DNA of 64,000 nucleotides from the NCBI GenBank assembly GCA_017623515.1, contig JAGAOV010000017.1:241325-305324 (forward strand). Reading direction: 5' to 3'. Under the pieces are notes generated by a model. That model did not search any database. It was not told where the DNA came from and saw nothing but the letters and a program-made list of their open reading frames with translations. Both the position numbers and the translations under genes were made by a program. This stretch comes from Ruminococcus sp. Lineage in GTDB: Bacteria; Bacillota; Clostridia; Oscillospirales; Ruminococcaceae. Within the stretch, counting starts at the first letter, position 1, and each line of letters begins with the position of its first letter. Shown piece after piece: positions 15,286 to 24,043 of this stretch.

Positions 15286-15550
15286 CGTTGAAAATGTTCC
15301 ACAGGAACATTTTCAAGACATAGTTGCTGGTAAAGGAAAGCAAGGGGAAAGCGGTCTTGTTCGCTTTCCCCTCAAAATGCTGTCGCATTTTTCACCCCTT
15401 TTCGACCTGCGCCGGAAGTATGGCGCAGAGAGTTTCGCCGTCTGCGGACGGCGACGAGGGCTCTGCCCTCGACCCGCCAGCATTTTTGAAAATGCGCCCG
15501 AAGGAAGTGCCCTTGGGGTACTGGACCAAAAAACTTTTATTGATTTGGTT
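15286..15550 (+). repeat. Structured intergenic repeat, copy A
   Basis: About 260 bases made of successive hairpins: TTGAAAATGTTCC (15288-15300) with GGAACATTTTCAA (15304-15316); GGGGAAAGCG (15344-15353) with CGCTTTCCCC (15362-15371); AAAATGC/GCATTTT (15374-15391); CTGCGCC/GGCGCAG (15407-15428); CGCCGTC/GACGGCG (15436-15453); CGAGGGC/GCCCTCG (15455-15471); then GCATTTT/AAAATGC and the tail GGACCAAAAAAC...GATTTGG. A second copy is at 37525-37764 on the other strand. Stem changes between copies are compensatory. A 118-codon open frame (15275-15631) across it is not convincing as a gene. It lies between dtd and the sigma gene. Confidence 0.85.
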
Positions 15551-15596
15551 TTTTCGACAAACTTAGCCGCAGAGGTACTGCGGCAGTCATTTCATG

Positions 15597-16049
15597 TTAT
15601 TTCACGATTTCATCTGAATCCAGCACGATAGTAAAAGGCCCGTCATTGCAAAGTTCTACCTTCATATCCGCACCGAATACGCCTGACTCTACAACAGGAA
15701 TAGTTTTTTTGCAATACTCCATAAAATACTCATAAAGAGCGTTCGCCTCCTGAGGCTTACCGGCATTTGTAAAGCTTGGTCTGTTTCCTTTGCGGCAGTC
15801 TGCGTAAAGGGTGAACTGTGACACCACCAGAAGCTCACCGCCTACATCCTGAATGGAAAGGTTTGTCTTGTCATTTTCATCGGAGAATATTCTCAGGCGC
15901 ATCATCTTGTCAGCCATTTTCTCAGCAATTTCCTTTGTATCATTCATTCCTGCACCAAGAAGCACAAGAAAGCCCTTTCCGATTTTTCCGGTCACTTCTC
16001 CGTTAACCTTTACATTTGCATTTAAAACTCTCTGAATTACAAGTCTCAT
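15597..16049 (-). CDS. dtd: D-aminoacyl-tRNA deacylase
   Basis: 150 residues, standard length. It hydrolyses D-amino acids wrongly attached to tRNA. The catalytic SQFTLYAD motif is at about residues 79-86 and the Gly-Pro motif [10 protein letters not shown] at about 136-145. AGGAG precedes the ATG (on the minus strand, tail of 16050-16062). It follows the DUF5662 gene after 18 bases, so both form one transcript. Confidence 0.94.
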   Translation of the reverse strand: MRLVIQRVLNANVKVNGEVTGKIGKGFLVLLGAGMNDTKEIAEKMADKMMRLRIFSDENDKTNLSIQDVGGELLVVSQFTLYADCRKGNRPSFTNAGKPQEANALYEYFMEYCKKTIPVVESGVFGADMKVELCNDGPFTIVLDSDEIVK

Positions 16050-16067
16050 ATATATATTCTCCTTTTA

Positions 16068-16604
16068 TCAATATCCGTTTTTCACAAGACGGCGAACCTC
16101 TCTGAATGCTTCATCTTCACCTTTTTCAGCAAGAATCGTGAGCAGCTCCATAAGCTTTGCCTCAGTTTCCGGATGAAGCATGCCATTTTTGCGTGCATTG
16201 GAATTCTGGAAGTATATGAGGGAACTGTCCGGCTTGTAATTTTTGCCCTGATATATCTTGCTTGCCGCAATTCGGTCGCAGAACATTTCTGCAACGAAAC
16301 GTGCCGGCATTTTTACAGGCTCCATGCGTTTGGTAATGCGGTTATAGTCCTGCCAGTATTCAAAGTGATGGCGGTTTCTGCCTTTGTGGTGCATCCATGC
16401 AAGGGAATAGCCCTGTGCATCACGTTCAGCCTCATTGGGGCTTCGTGTGCCGAGGTAATATTTTGCACTGGGAATGAATTCGGTAGGTGAATATTTGGAA
16501 AGGTCATGCCTTAGTCCCTGCCAGAGTATACCGCACTTTGCGCAGTGGACTATCACCTTGTGTCTGTGTCTGGTTATGGTTTTGAAATGCTGCCAAGCTT
16601 TCAT
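16068..16604 (-). CDS. DUF5662 family protein
   Basis: 178 residues. The family is known from Firmicutes and phages but has no settled function. Histidine-rich motifs are conserved: HDLSKYSPTEF near residue 33, WMHHKGRNRHHFEYW near residue 70 and a helical C-terminus. The pattern of His and Asp residues suggests a metal-binding helical protein, perhaps HD-like (inference). It is the first gene of a small operon with dtd. Confidence 0.78.
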   Translation of the reverse strand: MKAWQHFKTITRHRHKVIVHCAKCGILWQGLRHDLSKYSPTEFIPSAKYYLGTRSPNEAERDAQGYSLAWMHHKGRNRHHFEYWQDYNRITKRMEPVKMPARFVAEMFCDRIAASKIYQGKNYKPDSSLIYFQNSNARKNGMLHPETEAKLMELLTILAEKGEDEAFREVRRLVKNGY

Positions 16605-16735
16605 GTTCTGCCTCCTTTTTTCATTTTATATATTATAGCATATTTTTTAGGATTTGAAAAGAGATATATATTTAAACGCAGTTATATGAATATCCTCCTT
16701 CATTCGGTCAATACTCATTAAGAGGTGGTGGTATC

Positions 16736-18331
16736 ATGAAAAAAACAGTAAACCAGAATCCAAGAATATGGACGATACGTCTTGTAATGACAATGATCTG
16801 CTGTGCGCTTACAGTAAAGCTTGCGGTAAATGCAGCTACGCCGGAATATAAGGAAGCAGCTCTCAATCAAGGCAGCTATACCGTGAATCTGCCCATATCA
16901 TATGGTACCATCTATGACAGAAACGGCTTACCGTTAGTGAACCGCAGCAGTGAATATATTGCCGTAGTACGTGGTGATGGAGCATCTGCGGAGGCTGTTC
17001 TTCCATATGTCATTGACAAAGACGAATTTTATAATAAGCTAAGCTCCGGCACGCCATTTACATGTAAGGTGAATACAGATAAAATAGAATCAGACAGTAT
17101 ACATGTGTTTGAAGTACCTGTACGCTATGATGAAGAACAGACAGCCCAGCATTTAATAGGGTATATGCATGACGGAGAAGGGGTATGCGGACTTGAAGCT
17201 GATTATGACTATATTCTCAGACAGGACAACGGCAGAACATCTGTAACATTTGAGGTGGATGGCACAGGCGGCGCACTTTCCGGAGAAAACAGCCTTGTGC
17301 GCTATGCGCCTGCACCGTCACAGGGCGTAGTGACTACAATTGACGATGAAATTCAGCATATATGCGAGGAAGCGGCAGAAACTCTGGAAAAAGGCTGTAT
17401 AGTAGTTATGGAGGTTAAGACAGGAGATATTCTTGCAATGGTGAGCAAGCCATCGTATTCGCTTTCAAATATGGAGGAGGCGGTTTCCTCAGAGGACAGT
17501 CCGCTTATAAACAGAGCCTTGTATTCCTATCCGGTAGGTTCTATTTTCAAGCTGGTGACATCAGCGGCAGCAATAGATGCCGGAATTGAAGATTTCACTC
17601 ATAACTGCACAGGGACAGTAAAAATAGGCTCGCAGGTTTTCGGATGTCATAACAGGGAAGGGCATGGCATGGAAACGCTTGAAACTGCACTTATAAATTC
17701 ATGTAATCCATATTTTATCTCCATGAGTCAGAAGCTTTCACCTCTTGATTTATTTGAAACGGCAGCAAAGCTGGGATTTGGCAGAGGGCAGGAGTTATCC
17801 GCAGGTATAATATCGTCTGAAGGATATATTCCCACAGTAAAAGAGCTTATACTTCCGGCGGAACGAGGAAACTTCTGTTTTGGACAGGGCAAGCTTACAG
17901 CCACGCCGGTACAGATTACAAGAATGACATGTGCAATAGCAAATTACGGTATACTTCCGGATGTGCGTCTTATAAAAGGCATCACTGAAGATGGTGAAGT
18001 ACCTGAGGAAACGGTTATATCGGGAGAACAGGTTTTAAGTACGGAAACAGCAGAAAAGCTTCGGCTTATGATGATAGGCGCAGTTTATGGAAGCCGTGGA
18101 TTCAATGGAAAACCAATAGGCATATCTGCCGGTGCAAAAACATCCACTGCCCAGACAGGACGTTTTGATGAAAATGGTGTGGAGTATTGTCACGGCTGGA
18201 TAACAGGTTTTTTTCCGGCGAATATTCCTGAGTACGCAGTGACAGTGCTTGCTGAGGACGGCGGTTACGGCAACGAGGCAGCGGCACCTGTTTTCAAGGA
18301 GATAGCAGAGGAGATTTCAGAAGGCTTTTGA
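16736..18331 (+). CDS. Class B penicillin-binding protein (peptidoglycan transpeptidase)
   Basis: 531 residues, short for FtsI/PBP2. One N-terminal membrane helix (about residues 14-34) is followed by a reduced dimerisation domain (GTIYDRNGLPLVNR) and a transpeptidase domain. Active-site motifs: SIFK with S269, SCN, and KTS (AKTSTAQTGR) in place of KTG. It cross-links peptidoglycan outside the membrane. GAGGTGG lies before the ATG. It stands alone, with a promoterless-looking upstream region and a tRNA downstream; a SpoVD-like or accessory division role cannot be decided from sequence. Confidence 0.87.
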   Translation: MKKTVNQNPRIWTIRLVMTMICCALTVKLAVNAATPEYKEAALNQGSYTVNLPISYGTIYDRNGLPLVNRSSEYIAVVRGDGASAEAVLPYVIDKDEFYNKLSSGTPFTCKVNTDKIESDSIHVFEVPVRYDEEQTAQHLIGYMHDGEGVCGLEADYDYILRQDNGRTSVTFEVDGTGGALSGENSLVRYAPAPSQGVVTTIDDEIQHICEEAAETLEKGCIVVMEVKTGDILAMVSKPSYSLSNMEEAVSSEDSPLINRALYSYPVGSIFKLVTSAAAIDAGIEDFTHNCTGTVKIGSQVFGCHNREGHGMETLETALINSCNPYFISMSQKLSPLDLFETAAKLGFGRGQELSAGIISSEGYIPTVKELILPAERGNFCFGQGKLTATPVQITRMTCAIANYGILPDVRLIKGITEDGEVPEETVISGEQVLSTETAEKLRLMMIGAVYGSRGFNGKPIGISAGAKTSTAQTGRFDENGVEYCHGWITGFFPANIPEYAVTVLAEDGGYGNEAAAPVFKEIAEEISEGF

Positions 18332-18404
18332 ATACGCAAATATCACGCATTTTCCATGCTTTCCTGACTTTTTCAAAAAATTCGGATTTTTTTGAAAAAA
18401 ACCC

Positions 18405-18433
18405 TTGACAAAGGTTCTTCGTTATGATATAAT
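18405..18433 (+). promoter_or_regulatory. Promoter of tRNA-Arg
   Basis: TTGACA at 18405-18410 and TATAAT at 18428-18433, spacer 17. Confidence 0.88.
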
Positions 18434-18454
18434 ATATCATGTTGTGAGAACAAT

Positions 18455-18531
18455 GTGCCTGTAGCTCAGCTGGATAGAGTGACTGGCTACGAACCAGTAG
18501 GTCGGGGGTTCGAATCCCTCCAGGCACGCCA
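18455..18531 (+). tRNA. tRNA-Arg (anticodon ACG)
   Basis: Seven-base acceptor stem GTGCCTG (18455-18461) with CAGGCAC (18521-18527), discriminator G and encoded CCA. D-loop, anticodon loop CTACGAA giving ACG, and TTCGAAT T-loop are all regular. Position 34 A is expected to be edited to inosine, reading CGU, CGC and CGA. Confidence 0.96.
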
Positions 18532-18567
18532 GAAAAGTCCCATACTAGTGTATGGGACTTTTCGTTT
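18532..18567 (+). terminator. Terminator after tRNA-Arg
   Basis: Fourteen-base perfect stem GAAAAGTCCCATAC / GTATGGGACTTTTC with a 4-base loop. Confidence 0.9.
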
Positions 18568-18681
18568 AATATCATTTAATATTATGGTTATTTTTCAAAA
18601 TATGGGTGCTTTGCACATGGATTCTGTTACTTTTGAAATAGAATCTAAAATATTCTATTTCAAAGCAATTATATAGAACCA

Positions 18682-18715
18682 CAAAAAAAGTCCTTCCTCA
18701 AAAGAGAAAGGACTT
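18682..18715 (-). terminator. Terminator of tRNA-Leu
   Basis: AAAGTCCTT / AAGGACTTT stem; on the minus strand it follows the tRNA directly and runs into seven Ts. Confidence 0.82.
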
Positions 18716-18801
18716 TGGTGCCGGTGGTGGGACTCGAACCCACACGTAGTCACCTACAACGGATTTTGAGTCCGTCTCGTCTGCCATTCCGACACACCGG
18801 C
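18716..18801 (-). tRNA. tRNA-Leu (anticodon CAA)
   Basis: On the minus strand the acceptor stem GCCGGTG pairs with CACCGGC, followed by A and an encoded CCA. The anticodon loop CTCAAAA gives CAA, reading UUG. A long variable arm, usual for Leu, is present. Total 86 bases with CCA. Confidence 0.95.
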
Positions 18802-18815
18802 AAAATACTTTATAT

Positions 18816-18844
18816 ATTATATCATATTACAGCGCATTTGTCAA
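18816..18844 (-). promoter_or_regulatory. Promoter of tRNA-Leu
   Basis: Minus-strand TTGACA (18844-18839) and TATAAT (18821-18816), spacer 17. Confidence 0.88.
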
Positions 18845-18874
18845 GTCTTGCAAAATATTTTTACGGAGGATATT

Positions 18875-19885
18875 ATGGAACTGAATGTAAATGTAAACGG
18901 CTGGGGCATGATGTTCGGTGTTCCAGTTGCTGTTGTTGATAAATATCTGAAACTCGCCACACCATCTCAGCTTAAAGTAATGCTCTATCTTCTCCGGCAC
19001 CAGTGTTCATCCATTGATACGAAAAAAATCTCGGAGGCACTTTCTGTAAATGAAGAACTCGTAGAAGAGGCTATTATGTTCTGGGAACAAACGGATCTTT
19101 TCACCGGCGATTTACAGGATGAATCTTCCGCTGACGAGAAATCAGCTCTCTCAGAAAAAGCTGAACATGTGTCTCAGACAAGCCCTGCTATCACAGCACA
19201 GCGTTCAAGCAGTGATATTACACTCACTCCAAGCGAAATAGCTTCCGAGCTTAAACGTGATACCGGTCTTATGAATCTTTTCAGAATGGCTGAACAGCTT
19301 ACAGGCGAACCTCTTAATCATATGCAGCAGCGTTCACTTCTGTGGCAGTATCAGTATCTTTCCGTTTCGGGTGACATCATTCTCACCATTATGTCCTACT
19401 GCCGTTCAATGGGGAAAAACAGCATTCAATACGCCGAAAAGCTCCTCACGGCTTGGTGGGACAGAGGTATCTGTACTATGCAGCAGATAAATGATGAAAT
19501 AGTAAAGGATCAGCAGAGGCGTTCATATCACGGAACTATTGCACGTACCCTTGACATGAACCGTCCGCCTACGCCCAAGCAGCGTGAATATTTCGACAGC
19601 TGGCAGGCTATGCAGATTCCGGTTGACCTGATACGCTACGCCTACGAAAAAACTATTGAACAGACCAACAAGCTTTCTCTTGCATATATGCAGAAAATAC
19701 TTACCACATGGGCAGAAGCCGGATATAAGACTCGTGAGGATGTTGATACAAACGATAAGCTTACACAAAACAGTACTGCAATCAAGGTTAAGACATCCGG
19801 TTCTTCACGCAGGAAGAAGGGTGAAATACCTGAAAGCCCTATGGCAGATGCATACCGTTCCCTTGTCTATAATATCGACGAGTAA
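18875..19885 (+). CDS. DnaD-domain replication initiation protein
   Basis: 336 residues from the ATG behind ACGGAGG. The first ~100 residues resemble a winged-helix DnaB/DnaD N-terminal part (MFGVPVAVVDKYLK, then SEALSVNEELVEEAI). Residues ~125-205 and ~235-295 hold two DnaD-type DNA-binding helical domains ending in the family signature AYMQKILTTWAEAG (YxxxILxxW). It should remodel DNA at the origin and help load the replicative helicase. The gene for a DnaI-like loader follows after 24 bases, the clostridial primosome arrangement. Confidence 0.9.
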   Translation: MELNVNVNGWGMMFGVPVAVVDKYLKLATPSQLKVMLYLLRHQCSSIDTKKISEALSVNEELVEEAIMFWEQTDLFTGDLQDESSADEKSALSEKAEHVSQTSPAITAQRSSSDITLTPSEIASELKRDTGLMNLFRMAEQLTGEPLNHMQQRSLLWQYQYLSVSGDIILTIMSYCRSMGKNSIQYAEKLLTAWWDRGICTMQQINDEIVKDQQRRSYHGTIARTLDMNRPPTPKQREYFDSWQAMQIPVDLIRYAYEKTIEQTNKLSLAYMQKILTTWAEAGYKTREDVDTNDKLTQNSTAIKVKTSGSSRRKKGEIPESPMADAYRSLVYNIDE

Positions 19886-19909
19886 TACTGGTGAAAGGAG
19901 ATAATTCAT

Positions 19910-20905
19910 ATGAAAGCTGAACATCTTGAACAGGCACGAGGTATTATCAGCGCACGGAGAAATCGTGCAAGAACAATGAATGACGAACGTTTTGCGGAGA
20001 TAAATTCCCGTATACCTGAAATCGCTGAAATTAACAGACAGCTTTTCCAGACAAGCCGCAGTATAATGCAGATAATCCAAAGCGGTGAAAGCACAGAAAA
20101 ACGCATTGAAGAACTTAAATCACAGAATCAGCAGGCGCAGCTTATGGTTCGCAATCTCTTGAAAGCATATGGCTATCCGGAAAATTATCTGGATATGGAG
20201 TATGTCTGCCCGAAATGCAGCGATACAGGCTATTCAGCCGGTACATATTGCAGCTGTCTCACTTCTCTTGCTGCGCAGATTGCCGCAAATGACCTTAACC
20301 GCAATGCTCAGATAAATCTTTGCAGCTTTGACAGCTTTGATCTTTCCTATTACCGTGGACGCAAAACAGAAAGCGGATATGACTGCTTCAAGGCTATGGA
20401 AATGATCTATAACTTCTGTAAGGAATATGCGGCACATTTTTCAAAGGACTCACCCAGTATTCTTATGTATGGAAACACTGGCCTTGGAAAAACTCACCTT
20501 TCCCTTTCAATTGCATCAGCTGTTCTTGAAAAGGGATTCAGCGTACTCTATGACTCTGTTATAAACTTCCTGCGACAGGTTGAAAATGAGCATTTCGGGC
20601 GCGACCAAAGCGGTAATGATACCCTCTCCATGCTCCTTGAATGCGACCTTCTTATTCTTGATGATCTTGGAACTGAATTTGATACTCCATTCTACCAGTC
20701 TGCCATATACAACATTATAAATACACGCATGAACCGAAGTCTGCCCACTATTATCAGCACGAATATGGATTGGAACGGTATCTCCCATAAGTATGATGAA
20801 CGTATTACTTCACGTATTTTTGCCACATATGTTAATCATCACTTTGTCGGCTATGATGTACGCATACTGAAAGCACAGCAGAAGCGTTCCGGCAGCAAAA
20901 ACTAA
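19910..20905 (+). CDS. DnaI/DnaC-like replicative helicase loader (AAA+ ATPase)
   Basis: 331 residues. The N-terminal ~90 residues are helical, then a zinc motif CPKCSDTGYSAGTYCSC appears around residue 100, as in clostridial DnaI-type loaders. The AAA+ domain has Walker A GNTGLGKTH, Walker B LLILDDLG, sensor ISTNMDWN and an arginine finger region ERITSRIF. It would deliver DnaB-type helicase onto origin DNA with the upstream DnaD protein. AAAGGAG precedes the ATG. Confidence 0.92.
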   Translation: MKAEHLEQARGIISARRNRARTMNDERFAEINSRIPEIAEINRQLFQTSRSIMQIIQSGESTEKRIEELKSQNQQAQLMVRNLLKAYGYPENYLDMEYVCPKCSDTGYSAGTYCSCLTSLAAQIAANDLNRNAQINLCSFDSFDLSYYRGRKTESGYDCFKAMEMIYNFCKEYAAHFSKDSPSILMYGNTGLGKTHLSLSIASAVLEKGFSVLYDSVINFLRQVENEHFGRDQSGNDTLSMLLECDLLILDDLGTEFDTPFYQSAIYNIINTRMNRSLPTIISTNMDWNGISHKYDERITSRIFATYVNHHFVGYDVRILKAQQKRSGSKN

Positions 20906-20920
20906 CGGAGGAGCGTTTTT

Positions 20921-21745
20921 ATGTGTCCTTTTATTGATGTTTTCGGCTTTGATGTGGGAACATACGGAATATGCTGCATAATAGGCGGTGCGCTGGCGAT
21001 TCTCCTTGCTCTTTATAACAAGCAAGAAACAGGGCTCACATCCCTTGATATTGTTGAGGCTGCGGCATTTATAATAATCGGCGGCGTTGCAGGTGCAAAA
21101 ATTCTTTATCTCATTGCTGATTTTGATACCGTTGCATACATTATTACAGAATATGGTATCACCCTTAAAACTGTAATGGGACTGCTTCAGGGCGGATTTG
21201 TATTTTACGGAGGATTTATCGGCGGTTTTGCAATGCTGCTCATTTACTCAAAATGGCAGAGGATAGATACAATGCTGTTTATAACAGCAATTGCTCCCTC
21301 AATTCCTCTTGCTCATGCTTTCGGAAGAATAGGATGCTTCATGGCTGGATGCTGTTATGGTGTTCCATCAGAAGATTTCGGTATTGCATTTACAGATTCC
21401 CTTGGTGCACCTAATGACATAAAGCTTTTCCCTGTTCAGCTTCTGGAATCAGTACTCCTCATTATTCTTGCCGCCGCAATGCAGATATTCACTATGAAAT
21501 CCAAACACAGACACTGTACGGTGTACATTTACCTCTTTGCATACCCCATTATCCGCATTTTCACTGAAAGATTCAGATACGATGATTCCCAGCGTGGAAT
21601 ATGGCTTGGTATTTCTACATCTACATGGATAAGCATTGCTATTATCATTGTCGGCATAATTTTATATCTGCTTGACCAGAAAAAAGGCTTCCCTGAACCT
21701 GAGCCTCTTCCGTCTTTTGAGGATGAGGAAGAAATTGATATATAA
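20921..21745 (+). CDS. lgt: Prolipoprotein diacylglyceryl transferase
   Basis: 274 residues with about seven membrane helices. It attaches diacylglycerol to the lipobox Cys of prelipoproteins at the membrane. Family motifs GGFVFYGGFIGG and HAFGRIGCFMAGCCYG are intact. It begins 15 bases after the helicase-loader stop with GGAGG, so it may be cotranscribed. The window encodes at least two probable substrates (the lipoproteins at 5.5 and 28.2 kb). Confidence 0.94.
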   Translation: MCPFIDVFGFDVGTYGICCIIGGALAILLALYNKQETGLTSLDIVEAAAFIIIGGVAGAKILYLIADFDTVAYIITEYGITLKTVMGLLQGGFVFYGGFIGGFAMLLIYSKWQRIDTMLFITAIAPSIPLAHAFGRIGCFMAGCCYGVPSEDFGIAFTDSLGAPNDIKLFPVQLLESVLLIILAAAMQIFTMKSKHRHCTVYIYLFAYPIIRIFTERFRYDDSQRGIWLGISTSTWISIAIIIVGIILYLLDQKKGFPEPEPLPSFEDEEEIDI

Positions 21746-21750
21746 ATTAT

Positions 21751-21785
21751 AGAGTTGTCGTATTTTTTACGGCAGCTCTTTATTT
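21751..21785 (+). terminator. Terminator after lgt
   Basis: GAGTTGTCGTA / TACGGCAGCTC with G:T pairs and a T-rich loop, then CTTTATTT. Confidence 0.7.
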
Positions 21786-21802
21786 ATCCAGAAGTTTATT
21801 TG

Positions 21803-21831
21803 TTGCAATTTGCCGACAGGCGTGGTATAAT
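21803..21831 (+). promoter_or_regulatory. Promoter of yjbQ-sirtuin-FliB-like operon
   Basis: TTGCAA at 21803-21808 and TATAAT at 21826-21831, spacer 17. Confidence 0.82.
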
Positions 21832-21857
21832 ATAAAAAAACGAAAGGACGTGCAGAT

Positions 21858-22253
21858 ATGTTATATCAGTATACACTTAAAACCCAAAAAGAAGAATTTG
21901 TGTCTATTACAGCACAGGTTAAGGGCGCAATTGCAGAAAGCGGAGTAAAGGATGGAATCTGTGTGGTTTATTCTCCGCATACTACAGCAGGCATAACCAT
22001 TAATGAAAATGCCGATCCGGATGTTCAGACAGACCTTCTCCTTGCTTACGCAAAGGCTTTTCCGGACAGACGTGAATTCCGTCACAGCGAGGGCAACTCC
22101 GCTGCTCATGCAAAGGCTTCTGCAATGGGATGCAGTGCAACGCTTATTATTGAAAACGGCAAACCTCTTCTGGGTATCTGGCAGAATATATACTTCTGCG
22201 AATTTGACGGCCCGAGAGTACGCAAGTTCTATGTGAAGATCATGGGTGAATGA
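21858..22253 (+). CDS. YjbQ family protein (UPF0047, secondary thiamine-phosphate synthase)
   Basis: 131 residues, standard for UPF0047. Motifs YSPHTTAGITINENADPDV (conserved His and Asn/Glu), GNSAAHAKAS and GIWQNIYFCEFDGPR are present. Some members show weak thiamine-phosphate synthase activity; the true role is unsettled. It has its own promoter and overlaps the sirtuin gene by four bases. Confidence 0.88.
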   Translation: MLYQYTLKTQKEEFVSITAQVKGAIAESGVKDGICVVYSPHTTAGITINENADPDVQTDLLLAYAKAFPDRREFRHSEGNSAAHAKASAMGCSATLIIENGKPLLGIWQNIYFCEFDGPRVRKFYVKIMGE

Positions 22254-22981
22254 GCATGCAGAATGAAAAAATACAGCGTCTTCAGGAAATGACGGACGAA
22301 TCAAAAAGAATCGTTTTCTTTGGAGGTGCAGGCGTTTCCACGGAAAGCGGAATAAAGGATTTCCGCAGTCAGGATGGTCTGTATAATCAGAAATACCCTT
22401 ATCCGCCGGAAACTATCCTCAGCCGCACCTTTTACGACAAAGAGCCGGAATGGTTCTACCGTTTTTACAGGGAAAAGATGATATGCCCTGACGCTAAACC
22501 AAACCCTGCACATCTGAAGCTTGCAGAGCTTGAGGAAAAAGGGAAGCTTAGTGCTGTCATAACACAAAATATCGACGGTCTCCATACTGCTGCCGGCAGC
22601 AGGAATGTACTGGAGCTTCATGGAAGTGTTCACAGAAACTACTGCCAGAAATGCAGAAAGCTCTATGATGCGGAATGGATAATGAGCTTTGATAATATAC
22701 CTGAATGTTCATGCGGAGGACGTGTAAAGCCAGATGTTGTCCTTTATGAAGAACCTCTTGATAACAGCGTAGTAGATCGGGCGGTAAAGGCAATTTCACA
22801 GGCTGACATGATGATAATAGGCGGCACATCTCTTGCAGTGTATCCTGCGGCAGGTCTTATCCGCTATTTTCACGGTAAGCACCTTGTTCTCATAAACCGT
22901 GACGCTACTCCAATGGATGATAAGGCTGATCTCTGCATACGTGAGCCTATCGGACAGGTTCTTTCGCAGATAAAGGTTTGA
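22250..22981 (+). CDS. cobB: NAD-dependent protein deacylase (sirtuin)
   Basis: 243 residues. It removes acyl groups from lysines using NAD. Motifs: GAGVSTESGIKDFRS for NAD binding, TQNIDGLH, catalytic His in ELHGSVHR, a zinc-binding CQKC...CSCGG set and GGTSLAVYPAA. The start is the ATGA overlap with yjbQ. The next gene, a FliB-like methylase, follows after 9 bases, so three genes share the transcript. Confidence 0.94.
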   Translation: MSMQNEKIQRLQEMTDESKRIVFFGGAGVSTESGIKDFRSQDGLYNQKYPYPPETILSRTFYDKEPEWFYRFYREKMICPDAKPNPAHLKLAELEEKGKLSAVITQNIDGLHTAAGSRNVLELHGSVHRNYCQKCRKLYDAEWIMSFDNIPECSCGGRVKPDVVLYEEPLDNSVVDRAVKAISQADMMIIGGTSLAVYPAAGLIRYFHGKHLVLINRDATPMDDKADLCIREPIGQVLSQIKV

Positions 22982-22990
22982 GGTTCTGCT

Positions 22991-24043
22991 ATGAAACAGG
23001 CGAATTTTTATCCGAAATACTACAGGAAATTCAAGTGCATAGCCTCAGACTGTGAGGATAGCTGCTGCGCTCAGTGGCAGATAGTCGTAGACGATGATTC
23101 TGCCCTTAAATATGAATCTGTTTCCGGAGAAATAGGTGAAAAGCTCCGCAGCGTTCAGGAAACAGACGAGGACGGAGACCGTGTCTTCCGTCTTGAAAAT
23201 GAGAGATGTCCTTTCTGGGAAAAGTCCGGTCTTTGTGAGATTCACAGAAAGCTTGGTGAGGAATATCTCTGCCATACGTGCAGAGAATTCCCTCGTGCTG
23301 TACAGGATTTTGCAGATTTTGCAGAGCATGACCTTTCTATTTCATGTCCGGAGGCAGCGAGGATAATATTTTCCGACAAAAGCCTTGATATAGAAAAAGA
23401 GGAGATTATTCGTGATATTCCGGATGAAGAGATATGCTATGCTCAGGACTTTATGGATTTTCTGAAAGAAGCAAGAGCTAATATTTACAGTATTATCAAA
23501 AATCGTGATCTGTCTCCGGCACATGTCCTGAGAGAATGCTATAGCTATGCATGTCAGCTTCAGGAGCTTATTGACAGGGATGTATTTATCTGTCCTCAGC
23601 CGGAAATAAGTCATATAGAAAGCCTGCATGAAATTTCTTACATGAATCTTATTGACAGCTTTCTCCGGATGGAAATACTCACTGATGAATGGCGTGAGAT
23701 GCTGCTGGAAGCAAAGGCTCTTGGAAACCAGAGCATATTCTCTCCGGAATACGAGGATATGAGGGCGGAGTTTTCAGATGAATACCGTATACTCTTCCTC
23801 CACTACATTGACAGGTACTGGCTTAGAACGGCGTTTGACTATGACGCAGTTGAAAAAATACTTCTTATAATTACTGCATACACCATTATAAGGCGTTTGC
23901 AGATGGCATATTACAAAAAAAATAAAGAGCTGCCCTATTCCGCAAGTCTGCGGATAGTACAGCTCTGTTCAAAGGAAACAGAACATAACAGCTTTGATGA
24001 ACTGTATGCTCTATTCCGTCATTTCACAATCGAAGGTGATTGA
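22991..24043 (+). CDS. FliB family protein (flagellin lysine-N-methylase-like)
   Basis: 350 residues. The Cys-rich N-terminal half, with CIASDCEDSCCAQWQI, ERCPFWEKSGLCEIH, YLCHTCREFPR and a later SCPEA, is the hallmark of FliB, which in Salmonella methylates flagellin lysines. No flagellar gene is in the window, so the target may be another protein (inference). The Cys set suggests a metal or Fe-S site. Its 3' end overlaps the convergent cation transporter gene by 33 bases. Confidence 0.82.
   Translation: MKQANFYPKYYRKFKCIASDCEDSCCAQWQIVVDDDSALKYESVSGEIGEKLRSVQETDEDGDRVFRLENERCPFWEKSGLCEIHRKLGEEYLCHTCREFPRAVQDFADFAEHDLSISCPEAARIIFSDKSLDIEKEEIIRDIPDEEICYAQDFMDFLKEARANIYSIIKNRDLSPAHVLRECYSYACQLQELIDRDVFICPQPEISHIESLHEISYMNLIDSFLRMEILTDEWREMLLEAKALGNQSIFSPEYEDMRAEFSDEYRILFLHYIDRYWLRTAFDYDAVEKILLIITAYTIIRRLQMAYYKKNKELPYSASLRIVQLCSKETEHNSFDELYALFRHFTIEGD

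Noticed and set aside
15275-15631. 118-codon open frame in structured repeat copy A
   Set aside because: Built from hairpin sequence; although copy B has a partly similar frame, the similarity is explained by the shared DNA and the start has no ribosome site.
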